Part shown: in pieces, positions 17,999-24,934 of the stretch
Position numbering within the stretch: position 1 is the first letter of the stretch
Layout: each line of letters starts with the position of its first letter
DNA from: Halorussus litoreus
GTDB lineage: Archaea; Halobacteriota; Halobacteria; Halobacteriales; Haladaptataceae
Assembly (NCBI RefSeq): GCF_003382685.1
Contig: NZ_QLVG01000044.1
Coordinates: 1 to 61,940 of the forward strand
DNA length: 61,940 nt
Direction: 5' to 3'
Notes under the pieces: model-generated
Told to the model about the DNA's origin: nothing
Databases searched by the model: none
The model's input: only the letters and a program-made list of their open reading frames with translations
Made by a program: the position numbers and the translations under genes

Positions 17999-18334
17999 CT
18001 ACACCGTCTTGCTGTGGTCGAGCAGTTCGTGTTGGGCCTTCCCGAACGCTTTCGCGACCGGGCTCTCCTCGTTCAAGCGGTAGCGTTTCGCCCCCGCGAC
18101 CTCCTCGGCCTCCTCTATGACGCCCATCTCCTCGAAGACGTCGACGTTCCGGTGGAACGTACTTACGTCGATTCCCGCGAGATCGGCCGCCTTCGCGGCG
18201 GTGAGTTCGGTGTAATGCTTCCGGAGGAATACGTCGAGGATGCGGACGCGGCTCGATGTCTCGAGCAGGCGGACGAAAGTCGACGCGTCGGCGTAACTGC
18301 CATTCGCGTCGAGACGTTCGGTATGTTCGCTCAT
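17999..18334 (-). CDS. Winged-helix (ArsR-like) transcriptional regulator
   Basis: A 111-residue DNA-binding protein. The winged-helix domain runs from about residue 18: TFVRLLETSSRVRILDVFLR, then LTAAKAADLAGIDVSTFHRN as the helix-turn-helix, then VFEEMGVIEEAEEV with wing residues AGAKRYRLN. No metal-binding cysteines are seen, so it is not a metal-sensing ArsR. It is divergent from the gene at 18493. The three palindromic operators at 18381-18436 lie between the two promoters, so it very probably binds them and represses both. Its own TATA-like box (TTTATGA, reverse strand) is at about 18371-18377. Confidence 0.85.
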   Translation of the reverse strand: MSEHTERLDANGSYADASTFVRLLETSSRVRILDVFLRKHYTELTAAKAADLAGIDVSTFHRNVDVFEEMGVIEEAEEVAGAKRYRLNEESPVAKAFGKAQHELLDHSKTV

Positions 18335-18380
18335 CGGTGGACTCCGTGTTCCGTAATTAGTCGTCTTCCGTCATAAACTC

Positions 18381-18436
18381 TTGCACTGATGCAACGAACT
18401 CTTGTACTGGTGCAATGATCGGTTGCACCAGTGCAA
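18381..18436. promoter_or_regulatory. Three palindromic operators at exact 21-bp spacing
   Basis: Sites 18381-18394, 18402-18415 and 18423-18436 read TTGCACTGATGCAA, TTGTACTGGTGCAA and TTGCACCAGTGCAA. Each is a TTGCA-N4-TGCAA palindrome; the middle one has one mismatch. Centre-to-centre distance is 21 bases both times, two turns of the helix, so bound dimers would sit on one face. They lie between the TATA boxes of the divergent regulator (18334) and the gene at 18493. Confidence 0.85.
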
Positions 18437-18492
18437 CGACGTCGCGTTTGGCCGCGAAGGTTTATCAATCAGAACGGGACGAAAGTGACCTG

Positions 18493-18786
18493 ATGGACGG
18501 GCGAAATCCAAGGACGCGGACTCATCTGACGATTGACCTGCTCGATATGCTCTTGCAGTCCGATGCCGCGTGCCCTAACTCCGTCACCGTCTCCGAGGTC
18601 CAAGCGTGGTTCTCGACGCGTGAGCGCGAACTCGCCGCCGAAATCGTCATGGAACTCGCAGGAGCCTCCGGTGCGCCGGTCGAGTTCGTCACCGCAGAGC
18701 GTGTGAGCATCTGGCTCACCGACCGGGCCGCCGCGCAGGCGTACGTCGCGGACCTGCGCGAGAACCCACCGTGGTTCGATCCGTGA
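18493..18786 (+). CDS. Hypothetical protein divergent from a winged-helix regulator
   Basis: A 97-residue soluble protein starting MDGRNPRTRTHLTIDLLDML. Helical segments are TVSEVQAWFSTRERELAAEI and EFVTAERVSIWLTDRAAAQA, ending RENPPWFDP. The pattern could be a winged-helix-like fold, but I recognise no family. The ATG at 18493 lies about 30 bases after a GTTTATCAA TATA box (18458-18466). Longer in-frame starts would run into the operator array. Expression is probably controlled by the three operators upstream and the regulator on the other strand. Confidence 0.7.
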   Translation: MDGRNPRTRTHLTIDLLDMLLQSDAACPNSVTVSEVQAWFSTRERELAAEIVMELAGASGAPVEFVTAERVSIWLTDRAAAQAYVADLRENPPWFDP

Positions 18787-18934
18787 CTGGCGAACGATCC
18801 CTCCGTCGGACGACGCGGTGGCGTGGAAGAAGACGGCGCGCGAAGCCGAGTTTGGGACCGCCAGACCCGAATCATCGGAAACTGCCCGCTCGTGGATAAT
18901 CGGATTTTTACCGGCTCGGCGTCTCTCGTTGGAC

Positions 18935-19675
18935 ATGGACGAAGCTGAACTCGCCGCCGCTATCGACCATACCATCCTCGGCGGCGCCACGCGCTGGGAG
19001 AACGTCCGCCGGGTGATGGACGAAGCGGCCGACTACGGGATGAACGCGTGCATCCCGCCGTGCTACGTCGCGGACGCAGCCGAGTACGCGCGCTCGGCGG
19101 CTGACGCCGCCTCGACTGACCGTCCCGAGGGGGACGCTTCCGACGTCACTCTCGCAACGGTCATCGGGTTCCCCCACGGACACCACCACACGGAGATCAA
19201 GCGCCGGGAAGCCGAACTCGCCCACGAGGACGGCGCGGACGAACTCGACATGGTGATGAACGCCGGCCGTCTCAAGAGCGGCGACGAGGAGTTCGTCCTC
19301 GAAGACATCGAAGCCGTGGTCGACGCGACGCCGCTCCCGGTGAAGGTCATCCTCGAGACGGCCAACCTCAAGCACACCGAGAAGAAGCGCGCTTGCGAAC
19401 TCGCGGTCGAGGCCGGTGCCGAGTTCGTGAAGACCTCGACCGGGTTCGCCGACGGCGGCGCGACCCTGTTCGACGTGCGGTTCATGAACACCTTCGACAT
19501 CAAGGTCAAAGCGAGCGGCGGCATCGGCAGCTACAGCATGGCCAAGCAGTTTCTCGACATCGGCGCGGACCGCATCGGCGCATCGCGTGGCGTCAAGATA
19601 ATGGAGCAGTTCCGCGAAATGCAGGGCAAAGAGCCCAAGCGCGACACGGTCCGTGCGGGACGCCGGGTGTACTGA
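18935..19675 (+). CDS. deoC: Deoxyribose-phosphate aldolase
   Basis: Cleaves 2-deoxyribose-5-phosphate to acetaldehyde and glyceraldehyde-3-phosphate in deoxynucleoside breakdown. The 246-residue TIM-barrel protein opens MDEAELAAAIDHTILGGATR, with the AIDHTIL strand 1 motif. It continues with CIPPCYV, VIGFPHG, ELDMVMNAG, LPVKVILETANL and the Schiff-base lysine region EFVKTSTGF. The C-terminal phosphate site reads KASGGIGSY and GADRIGASRG. The start at 18935 follows a CGGATTTTTACC promoter-like stretch some 30 bases upstream. The gene stands alone. Confidence 0.94.
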   Translation: MDEAELAAAIDHTILGGATRWENVRRVMDEAADYGMNACIPPCYVADAAEYARSAADAASTDRPEGDASDVTLATVIGFPHGHHHTEIKRREAELAHEDGADELDMVMNAGRLKSGDEEFVLEDIEAVVDATPLPVKVILETANLKHTEKKRACELAVEAGAEFVKTSTGFADGGATLFDVRFMNTFDIKVKASGGIGSYSMAKQFLDIGADRIGASRGVKIMEQFREMQGKEPKRDTVRAGRRVY

Positions 19676-19738
19676 CTGACGGGCGTCTCCCGACTGCGGG
19701 AGGTTTTTCTCGACCGAGTCAGGCTTCTTCAGGCCGAA

Positions 19739-20509
19739 TCAGTCGTCGTCACCAGTCGGCGAGCCGCCGGTGTCGCCGGACTGGGTCGACATGCTGGACG
19801 CCTGAGTCCGGGCGTTGCCGGCCCAGCGGTTCATGTTGTTGGCGACGTAGTCGTGGCCGCCCCAGCCGAACGCGATGGCGATGGCGGCACCGGCGCCGAG
19901 CGCGAGCCCCCACGCGAGCGCGTTCGCGAAGACGTACAGGATCTCCACGTCGATACCCATCGTGTCGAGGCCGATGACGACCGCGGTGAAGTAGAGGAAC
20001 ATCCGGACGCCGGTGGCGAACCACGACGCGTAGGCCGTCTCGGCGGCCGCGCGGGTGCGCTCGATGGCGTCGCCGATGAAGTCCGCGACGATGAACCCGC
20101 CGATGATGACGAGCAGCCCAGCGACGAACGCCGGCAGGTACGACACCGCCGTGGCGATCCAGTTCGAGAGGATGGGGATGGCGAGCGTGTTCGCGGCCGC
20201 GAGGATGGCGAGCGCGTAGACGAACCACGCGGTCACCGTCCCGAGGAAGTTCGAGAGCGCGTTCGGCGAGTCGCCCATCATCCGCCCGATGGGAGTGTCG
20301 CCCGCGCTCCGGTCGATTCCGGCCCGGTCGGCGATCCGGGAGACGACCCCGCCGAGCGCCTTCCCGATAGCCCAGCCGATGAGCAGGATGACGATCGCGC
20401 CCAGCAACCGCGGCAGCGCGGCTACAATCTCCGACAGCGCGTTGCCCAGCCAGTCCGGGAGGTCTCCGAGGAATCCGTCCGCCTGTAGTGGTACGAAGTG
20501 TTCGTTCAT
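19739..20509 (-). CDS. MscS-like channel protein with conserved TM helix repeats
   Basis: A 256-residue membrane protein. A hydrophobic N-terminal helix (LLGAIVILLIGWAIGKALGG) is followed by DRAGIDRSAGDTPIGRM and four more helices, ending in LALGAGAAIAIAFGWGGHDY. This is the short 'conserved TM helix' type of mechanosensitive-channel relative. It has the pore-like Gly/Ala-rich last helix but lacks the large cytoplasmic MscS beta domain. A role in turgor release is inferred from the family. The C-terminal tail is Ser/Asp-rich. The start at 20509 (MNEHFVPL) faces the long structured gap before the methylthiotransferase gene. Confidence 0.8.
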   Translation of the reverse strand: MNEHFVPLQADGFLGDLPDWLGNALSEIVAALPRLLGAIVILLIGWAIGKALGGVVSRIADRAGIDRSAGDTPIGRMMGDSPNALSNFLGTVTAWFVYALAILAAANTLAIPILSNWIATAVSYLPAFVAGLLVIIGGFIVADFIGDAIERTRAAAETAYASWFATGVRMFLYFTAVVIGLDTMGIDVEILYVFANALAWGLALGAGAAIAIAFGWGGHDYVANNMNRWAGNARTQASSMSTQSGDTGGSPTGDDD

Positions 20510-21056
20510 GGTTTCTCGCCGGTGGTACCCGGCTACTCGTAGGAGTCGCCGCGGACAGTTTGTTGTTGGCCGCGTACCGCTGCGGTAGATTCCACCGGGA
20601 AACGGCCGTCTCGACGGCCCTCGCGAGTGTCCGGAGACAGACGTGTAGGTCTCCAGCCACGAGCTGGTCGCCGACGTGACGGCAAGCCGCAACGGGACGG
20701 AATGGACCACGGACTGAAACGTATCGACGAGCGCGGCTGACCGCGTCAGCCGCGCCGACGCAGTGTGGACCTTCGGTTCCAGAGCTGGCGGCAGGCCGAC
20801 CGGTCGGACCACGGACGGTTTCGGTCCGGCAGGTGCGCGGCCGTCAGCGGCCGCGCACCTGCCCGACGAACCGGTCCGCGTGCCGAGAGATGAAACGCCA
20901 CGTTTCATCGCGGTGGGACTTTCGACCGCCGATACACAGTCGTTGAGGCTGACTGCGTCTCGGCCGCGTCATCTGGACTCGCCCCACTGCAGTTTCGCGC
21001 GGCTGTCCCCAATCCGTCGCGTTTTTGCCCGCGTAGCCGCAAGTAGGTCTCAGCGA
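20510..21056. other. 547-base divergent gap, structured and non-coding
   Basis: The gap is unusually long between two divergent genes. Open frames cross it but are Arg/Ser/Pro-rich and lack a convincing start. The methylthiotransferase promoter is near GCGTTTTTGCC (about 21018-21028). The centre holds a cluster of hairpins (see 20604-20909). Confidence 0.7.
20604..20909. ncRNA. Candidate structured RNA: hairpin cluster
   Basis: Six inverted repeats follow one another: 20604-20619 (7-bp arms), 20633-20654 (6 bp), 20653-20667 (5 bp), 20731-20755 (perfect 11 bp, 3-base loop), 20828-20863 (perfect 16 bp, 4-base loop TCAG) and 20889-20909 (perfect 9 bp). GGACCACGGAC occurs twice (about 20704 and 20806). 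Signatures of RNase P RNA (GAGGAAAGUCC; AGAACCCGGCUUA) and of SRP RNA are not seen on either strand. The strand cannot be decided. It may be a stable RNA or a set of terminators. Confidence 0.3.
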
Positions 21057-22310
21057 ATGGCCCGGTATCACATCGAAACCTACGGCTGCACGTCGAACCG
21101 TGGCGAGAGCCGCGGCATCGAGCGACGGCTCCGCGACGCGGGCCACCGTCGCGTGGAGGGGCCCGAGGCGGCCGACGTGGCCATCCTCAACACCTGCACC
21201 GTGGTCGAGAAGACCGAGCGCAACATGCTCCGGCGCGCCGAGGAGTTAGACGACGAGACCGCCGACCTCATCGTGACGGGCTGCATGGCGCTCGCGCAGG
21301 GCGAGCAGTTCCGGGACGCCGAGGTCAACGCCGACGTGCTCCACTGGGACGAGGTGCCCGAGGCCGTGACGAACGGCGAGTGCCCGACCACGACGCCCGA
21401 CGCCGAGCCGGTGCTCGACGGCGTCATCGGCATCCTGCCCATCGCGCGGGGCTGCATGTCCGACTGCTCGTACTGCATCACCAAGCAGGCGACCGGTAAG
21501 ATCGACTCCCCGCCCGTCTCCGAGAACGTCGAGAAGGCCCGAGCGCTCGTCCACGCGGGCGCGACGGAGATCCGAATTACGGGCCAGGACACGGGCGTCT
21601 ACGGCTGGGAGGACGGCGAGCGCAAGCTCCCCGAACTCTTAGAGCGCATCTGCACCGAGATCGACGGCGAGTTTCGCGTGCGCGTCGGGATGGCTAACCC
21701 GAAGGGCGTCCACGGGATTCGCGAGGAACTCGCCGCGGTGTTCGCCGACAACGAGGAGCTGTACAACTTCATCCACGCGCCGGTCCAGTCAGGATCCGAC
21801 GACGTGCTCGGCGACATGCGCCGCCAGCATCAGGTCTCGGAGTACGTCGAGGTCGTCGAGACGTTCGACGAGTATCTGGACTACTGGACGCTCTCGACCG
21901 ACTTCATCGCGGGGTTCCCGACCGAGGAGGCGGCCGACCACGCCCAGAGTCTGGCGCTCCTGCGCGAGACCCGCCCGGAGAAGATCAACGTCACGCGGTT
22001 CTCGAAGCGACCGGGCACCGACGCCGCCGAGTTGAAGGGCCTGGGCGGCCAGACCAAGAAGGACCGCTCGAAGGAGCTGTCGGCACTCAAGCGCGAGGTC
22101 GTCGGCGAGGCCTACGACGCGATGGTCGGCGACACCCACGAGGTGCTGGCCGTCGAGCAGGGTACCGCCGACTCCGTGAAGTGCTACGACGAGGCCTACC
22201 GGCAGGTCATCGTCCAGAACGCGAGCGACCACGGCCTCGAACCCGGCGACTTCGTCGACGTGGAGATCACCGGCCACAGCACGATGTACGCGTTCGGCGA
22301 GCCGGTGTGA
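21057..22310 (+). CDS. tRNA (N6-threonylcarbamoyladenosine-37-C2)-methylthiotransferase
   Basis: A radical-SAM methylthiotransferase of the archaeal/eukaryotic CDKAL1 (MtaB-like) type, converting t6A37 to ms2t6A in tRNAs. The 417-residue protein starts MARYHIETYGCTSNRGESRG. The N-terminal UPF0004 domain supplies three cluster cysteines (YGCTSNRGE, LNTCTVV, VTGCMA). The radical-SAM cluster motif is ARGCMSDCSYC (CxxxCxxC) near residue 132. TGQDTGVYG, HAPVQSGSD and TDFIAGFPTE are family motifs, and a C-terminal TRAM domain ends VDVEITGHSTMYAFGEPV. The start at 21057 is 30-40 bases from a TTTTTGCC box. A perfect palindrome begins 8 bases after the stop. Confidence 0.92.
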   Translation: MARYHIETYGCTSNRGESRGIERRLRDAGHRRVEGPEAADVAILNTCTVVEKTERNMLRRAEELDDETADLIVTGCMALAQGEQFRDAEVNADVLHWDEVPEAVTNGECPTTTPDAEPVLDGVIGILPIARGCMSDCSYCITKQATGKIDSPPVSENVEKARALVHAGATEIRITGQDTGVYGWEDGERKLPELLERICTEIDGEFRVRVGMANPKGVHGIREELAAVFADNEELYNFIHAPVQSGSDDVLGDMRRQHQVSEYVEVVETFDEYLDYWTLSTDFIAGFPTEEAADHAQSLALLRETRPEKINVTRFSKRPGTDAAELKGLGGQTKKDRSKELSALKREVVGEAYDAMVGDTHEVLAVEQGTADSVKCYDEAYRQVIVQNASDHGLEPGDFVDVEITGHSTMYAFGEPV

Positions 22311-22317
22311 GGTCCCC

Positions 22318-22366
22318 GACGGTCGCGTGCGCGCGGACGCGGCGCGTCAGCGCGCACGCGACCGTC
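22318..22366. terminator. Perfect 17-bp palindrome between convergent genes
   Basis: Arms 22318-22334 and 22350-22366 are exact complements with a 15-base spacer. The structure begins 8 bases after the methylthiotransferase stop and 45 bases before the end of the convergent CDF gene. It could act as a bidirectional terminator or 3'-end stabiliser. Confidence 0.65.
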
Positions 22367-22410
22367 GCCTATCGTCATCGTTCTATCGCCACCGTTAGGA
22401 TACCCGGCTC

Positions 22411-23322
22411 TCACCGCCCGACGAGCTCGTCGACCGTCTCGTCGGCCTTCCACTCGCCGAGTTCCTTCGGATCGACGTGGACGAACACGTCGTCGACCTC
22501 GTCCAGTTCGCGGATGGACTCGATCACGGCCGTCTCGATGTCGTGGGCCTCACGGAGCGTGCGGTCGCCCTCGACCTCGACGTGGAGGCTCACGTCGATC
22601 TCCGGGCCGACGTAGTGGGCGATGACGTCGTGCGCGCCCTCGACGTCCGGGTGGGTGAGCGCGCGGCGGACGATCTCGGCCCGGAGGTCCTCGGGCGGCG
22701 CGCTCCCGACGAGATAGTCGACGTTGTCCTGGACGATCTCGTAACCGGTGTAGAGGATGCCGAGCGACACCGCGCCAGCAGCCACGGGGTCGAGAACGGG
22801 GACCCCGGCGTTCGCGCCCGCCACGCCGACCAGCGCGGCGCTCGCGGTCAACACGTCGATGCGGTTGTCGAGCGCGGCGGCCCGGACCGCGGGCGAGCGC
22901 TCGCGCTCGGCGACTCGGATGCAGTACCGGTAGAGGCCGAACTTCACGACCGCCGTGCCGCCGAGCACTGCGAGCGCGGCCGGGCCGGTCGTGACCGCCA
23001 CGTTGCCAGACAGGACGCTGGTCGCAGCGCTCCAGAGGACTGCACCGCCCGCGACGAACACTCCGACCGCGACGAACAGCGAGACGAACGGCTCGATGCG
23101 CTCGTGGCCGTGCGGGTGGCTGAAGTCCGGCGGTCTGGTCGTCAGGTAGAGCCCCGCGACCACGACCGCGCTGTAGGCCACGTCCGCGAGGCTGTTGACG
23201 GCCTCCGAACCCACCGCGAGGCTGCCGGATGCCCACCAGACGCCGCCCTTCGCCACGACCAGCAGGACGTTGACCGCCAGCACGAGCGCACCGACCCTGC
23301 GGACGGCCGCCCTTCGGTTCAT
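22411..23322 (-). CDS. Cation diffusion facilitator (CDF) family transporter
   Basis: Exports divalent metal ions, probably Zn2+, Mn2+ or Fe2+, in exchange for protons. The 303-residue protein has six TM helices: TM1 (GALVLAVNVLLVVAKGGVWW), TM2 with SLAVGSEAVNSLADVAYSAV, where the metal site reads SEAVNSLAD, and a cytoplasmic loop with HPHGHERIEP. TM5 carries DNRIDVLTASAALVG, with the second half of the site as DNRID. A C-terminal cytoplasmic ACT-like metal-sensing domain is present (EIDVSLHVEVEGDRTLREAH). Asn and Arg replace some classical His/Asp ligands, so the metal cannot be assigned. It may share a transcript with the HIT gene 54 bases upstream. Confidence 0.9.
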   Translation of the reverse strand: MNRRAAVRRVGALVLAVNVLLVVAKGGVWWASGSLAVGSEAVNSLADVAYSAVVVAGLYLTTRPPDFSHPHGHERIEPFVSLFVAVGVFVAGGAVLWSAATSVLSGNVAVTTGPAALAVLGGTAVVKFGLYRYCIRVAERERSPAVRAAALDNRIDVLTASAALVGVAGANAGVPVLDPVAAGAVSLGILYTGYEIVQDNVDYLVGSAPPEDLRAEIVRRALTHPDVEGAHDVIAHYVGPEIDVSLHVEVEGDRTLREAHDIETAVIESIRELDEVDDVFVHVDPKELGEWKADETVDELVGR

Positions 23323-23376
23323 CGTCTGGCTTTGGAACCGCCGGACTAAGGGCCTGTCGTTCGCCAGCGCGGACGA

Positions 23377-23913
23377 CTACGCGATTCGGACCGCGCTGTC
23401 CCCCGAGCCGTCGACGCCCGCTTGCTCGGCGAACGCCTCGCGCACGCGGTCGTACGTCTCGTCGAGCGCCTCCACGACGACCTTCGTGTCCGAGACGACG
23501 GGCATGAAGTTGGTGTCGCCCTCCCATCGTGGGACGACGTGGCTGTGGAGATGGTCGCCGATGGACCCGCCCGCGCCGCGGCCGAGGTTCAAGCCCGCGT
23601 TGAAGCCGTCGGGGTCGAGCGCGTCGTCGAGCGCTTCGAAGGTGCGCTGCTTGAGCCGAGCGTGGTCGAGCAGCGTCTCGTCGTCGAGGTCGCGGTAGTC
23701 CCCGGTGTGCTCGTCGGGAATCACCATCGCGTGGCCGGGATTGTACGGCGAGTTGTTCAGCATGACGACCGCGCGGTCGTTCCGGGCGAGGATGCGATGC
23801 TCGCGGTCGGCGTCGCGGTCGGGGAGTTCGCAGAAGACGCACTCCTCGACGTCCGGGTTCTTGTCGTCGCGCTCGACCCAGTCGATGCGCCACGGCGCGA
23901 AGATCTGGTCCAT
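23377..23913 (-). CDS. HIT family nucleotide hydrolase/transferase
   Basis: A 178-residue histidine-triad protein starting MDQIFAPWRIDWVERDD. It has a zinc-type CVFCELPDRDAD segment near residue 25, the nucleotide-binding HRILARNDRAVVMLNNSPYN and NPGHAMVIPDEH. The catalytic triad is in GDHLHSHVVPRW (HxHxH). It resembles archaeal AP4A-hydrolase/phosphorylase-like HIT enzymes, which act on dinucleoside polyphosphates or AMP conjugates; the exact substrate is unknown. The frame upstream of 23913 is open but not HIT-like, so the start at 23913 is preferred. Confidence 0.9.
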   Translation of the reverse strand: MDQIFAPWRIDWVERDDKNPDVEECVFCELPDRDADREHRILARNDRAVVMLNNSPYNPGHAMVIPDEHTGDYRDLDDETLLDHARLKQRTFEALDDALDPDGFNAGLNLGRGAGGSIGDHLHSHVVPRWEGDTNFMPVVSDTKVVVEALDETYDRVREAFAEQAGVDGSGDSAVRIA

Positions 23914-24370
23914 GTCGCCACAATGGACGCGGCGGGGTTTAGCCATTCCCGGTTCGGGCCGACGCGCCGCTCTACCTCCGCGCTGACGAACGATTACTGT
24001 CTGATCGAATATATTGTCAGGAGATGTGATGTTCGATCCCGTCGATCGACGCCGCTCGGCGCTCAGTTTCGTGACAGTGCGGGGCAACAGCCGGTCACAG
24101 GCTGATTTACCGACCTCCGACACTCACCACGGGGGTCTCCCGGTACCATAGCTCGCGTGACAGTAACGGGTATTTAAAATCTTCGGCCGTTTCAGCGTGT
24201 TTTTGTCTCATTACTATTTCTAAGCGGATAGTAAACTATCTCGGTGCTTCTCGACTGCTCTTATCCGAAAACCGCAAGCGGGCTATCGAATGAACGGTTC
24301 GAACACCGCCCAACAGAAGGGGGTTTTTATGCTCCTATCAACCCAAGGAGAGACCGAGAGGAAAGTCACG
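23914..24370. other. 457-base gap with a promoter-like element and no gene
   Basis: The stretch is less G+C-rich than its surroundings. A good TATA-like GGTATTTAAAATC at about 24169-24181 has no gene within 190 bases. A GATAGTAAACTATC dyad (about 24228-24241) follows it, so a small RNA or long leader is conceivable. A second TTTTTATG box at about 24324-24331 serves the gene at 24371. Confidence 0.4.
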
Positions 24371-24571
24371 ATGGCAACACAAAACCAGAGTTTCCAGGCG
24401 ATAACCGAGTCCTGCACCGAGTGCGAGCGCGAGACGCCACACGAGGTGACCGTCCAGATCCGGACCGAGAGCAAGAAGCGCGAGAACGCCGAGTTCTCCC
24501 GAGAGCCCTACCGCGTCGCCGAGTGTCAGATCTGCGGGTCGACCGCGACCCAGCGGATGAACAACGCGTGA
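24371..24571 (+). CDS. DUF7835-type small zinc-binding protein
   Basis: A 66-residue protein with two CxxC pairs forming a probable zinc ribbon: ESCTECERETPHEVTV near the N-terminus and AECQICGSTATQR near the C-terminus, with the basic RTESKKRENAEFSREPYRVA between them. This is the widespread haloarchaeal small zinc-protein type. A role in nucleic-acid binding is inferred, not shown. The start at 24371 is about 40 bases after a TTTTTATG box. An upstream in-frame ATG is unlikely because it precedes the expected transcription start. Confidence 0.8.
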   Translation: MATQNQSFQAITESCTECERETPHEVTVQIRTESKKRENAEFSREPYRVAECQICGSTATQRMNNA

Positions 24572-24934
24572 GGCCGCCGACGGTCCGTCCGCTTCGGCCC
24601 GCCACCTCGGGGTGAGTGCGGGGAGCGTCGCCCTCCGACGCTTCGGCCCGACCCTCCAACTGGCCCTGTCAGTCAACCGCTCCGATCAATCTCCGGCCGT
24701 GCGACCCCGCCGACCGACGCCCCGCTCCCGTCGTTCTCACGTCCGTTTCGCGACGGAGCGTCGGTCGAACGGCTACTCCCTTCCTCGCACGCCACACATA
24801 TCAGCCAACGATTAGGGCGGCCGTACCGACCGCATAAGTCGGCGGTAATGCCGGTAATACGCCGTCGAAAGCCCAAACGGAACGAAACGGTTGGTCCCGT
24901 TTATTGCCGACTCCAGCGACGTGTTGTGACGCAT
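24572..24934. other. 363-base gap, promoter only
   Basis: No gene or clear repeat is seen. A CGTTTATTGCC TATA-like box at about 24898-24908 lies roughly 30 bases before the ATG at 24935, giving a probable leaderless transcript for the secreted protein gene. Confidence 0.5.

Noticed and set aside
20510-21056. RNase P RNA or SRP RNA
   Set aside because: I looked on both strands for the universal RNase P elements and the SRP helix 8 motif. None was found, although the region is rich in hairpins.
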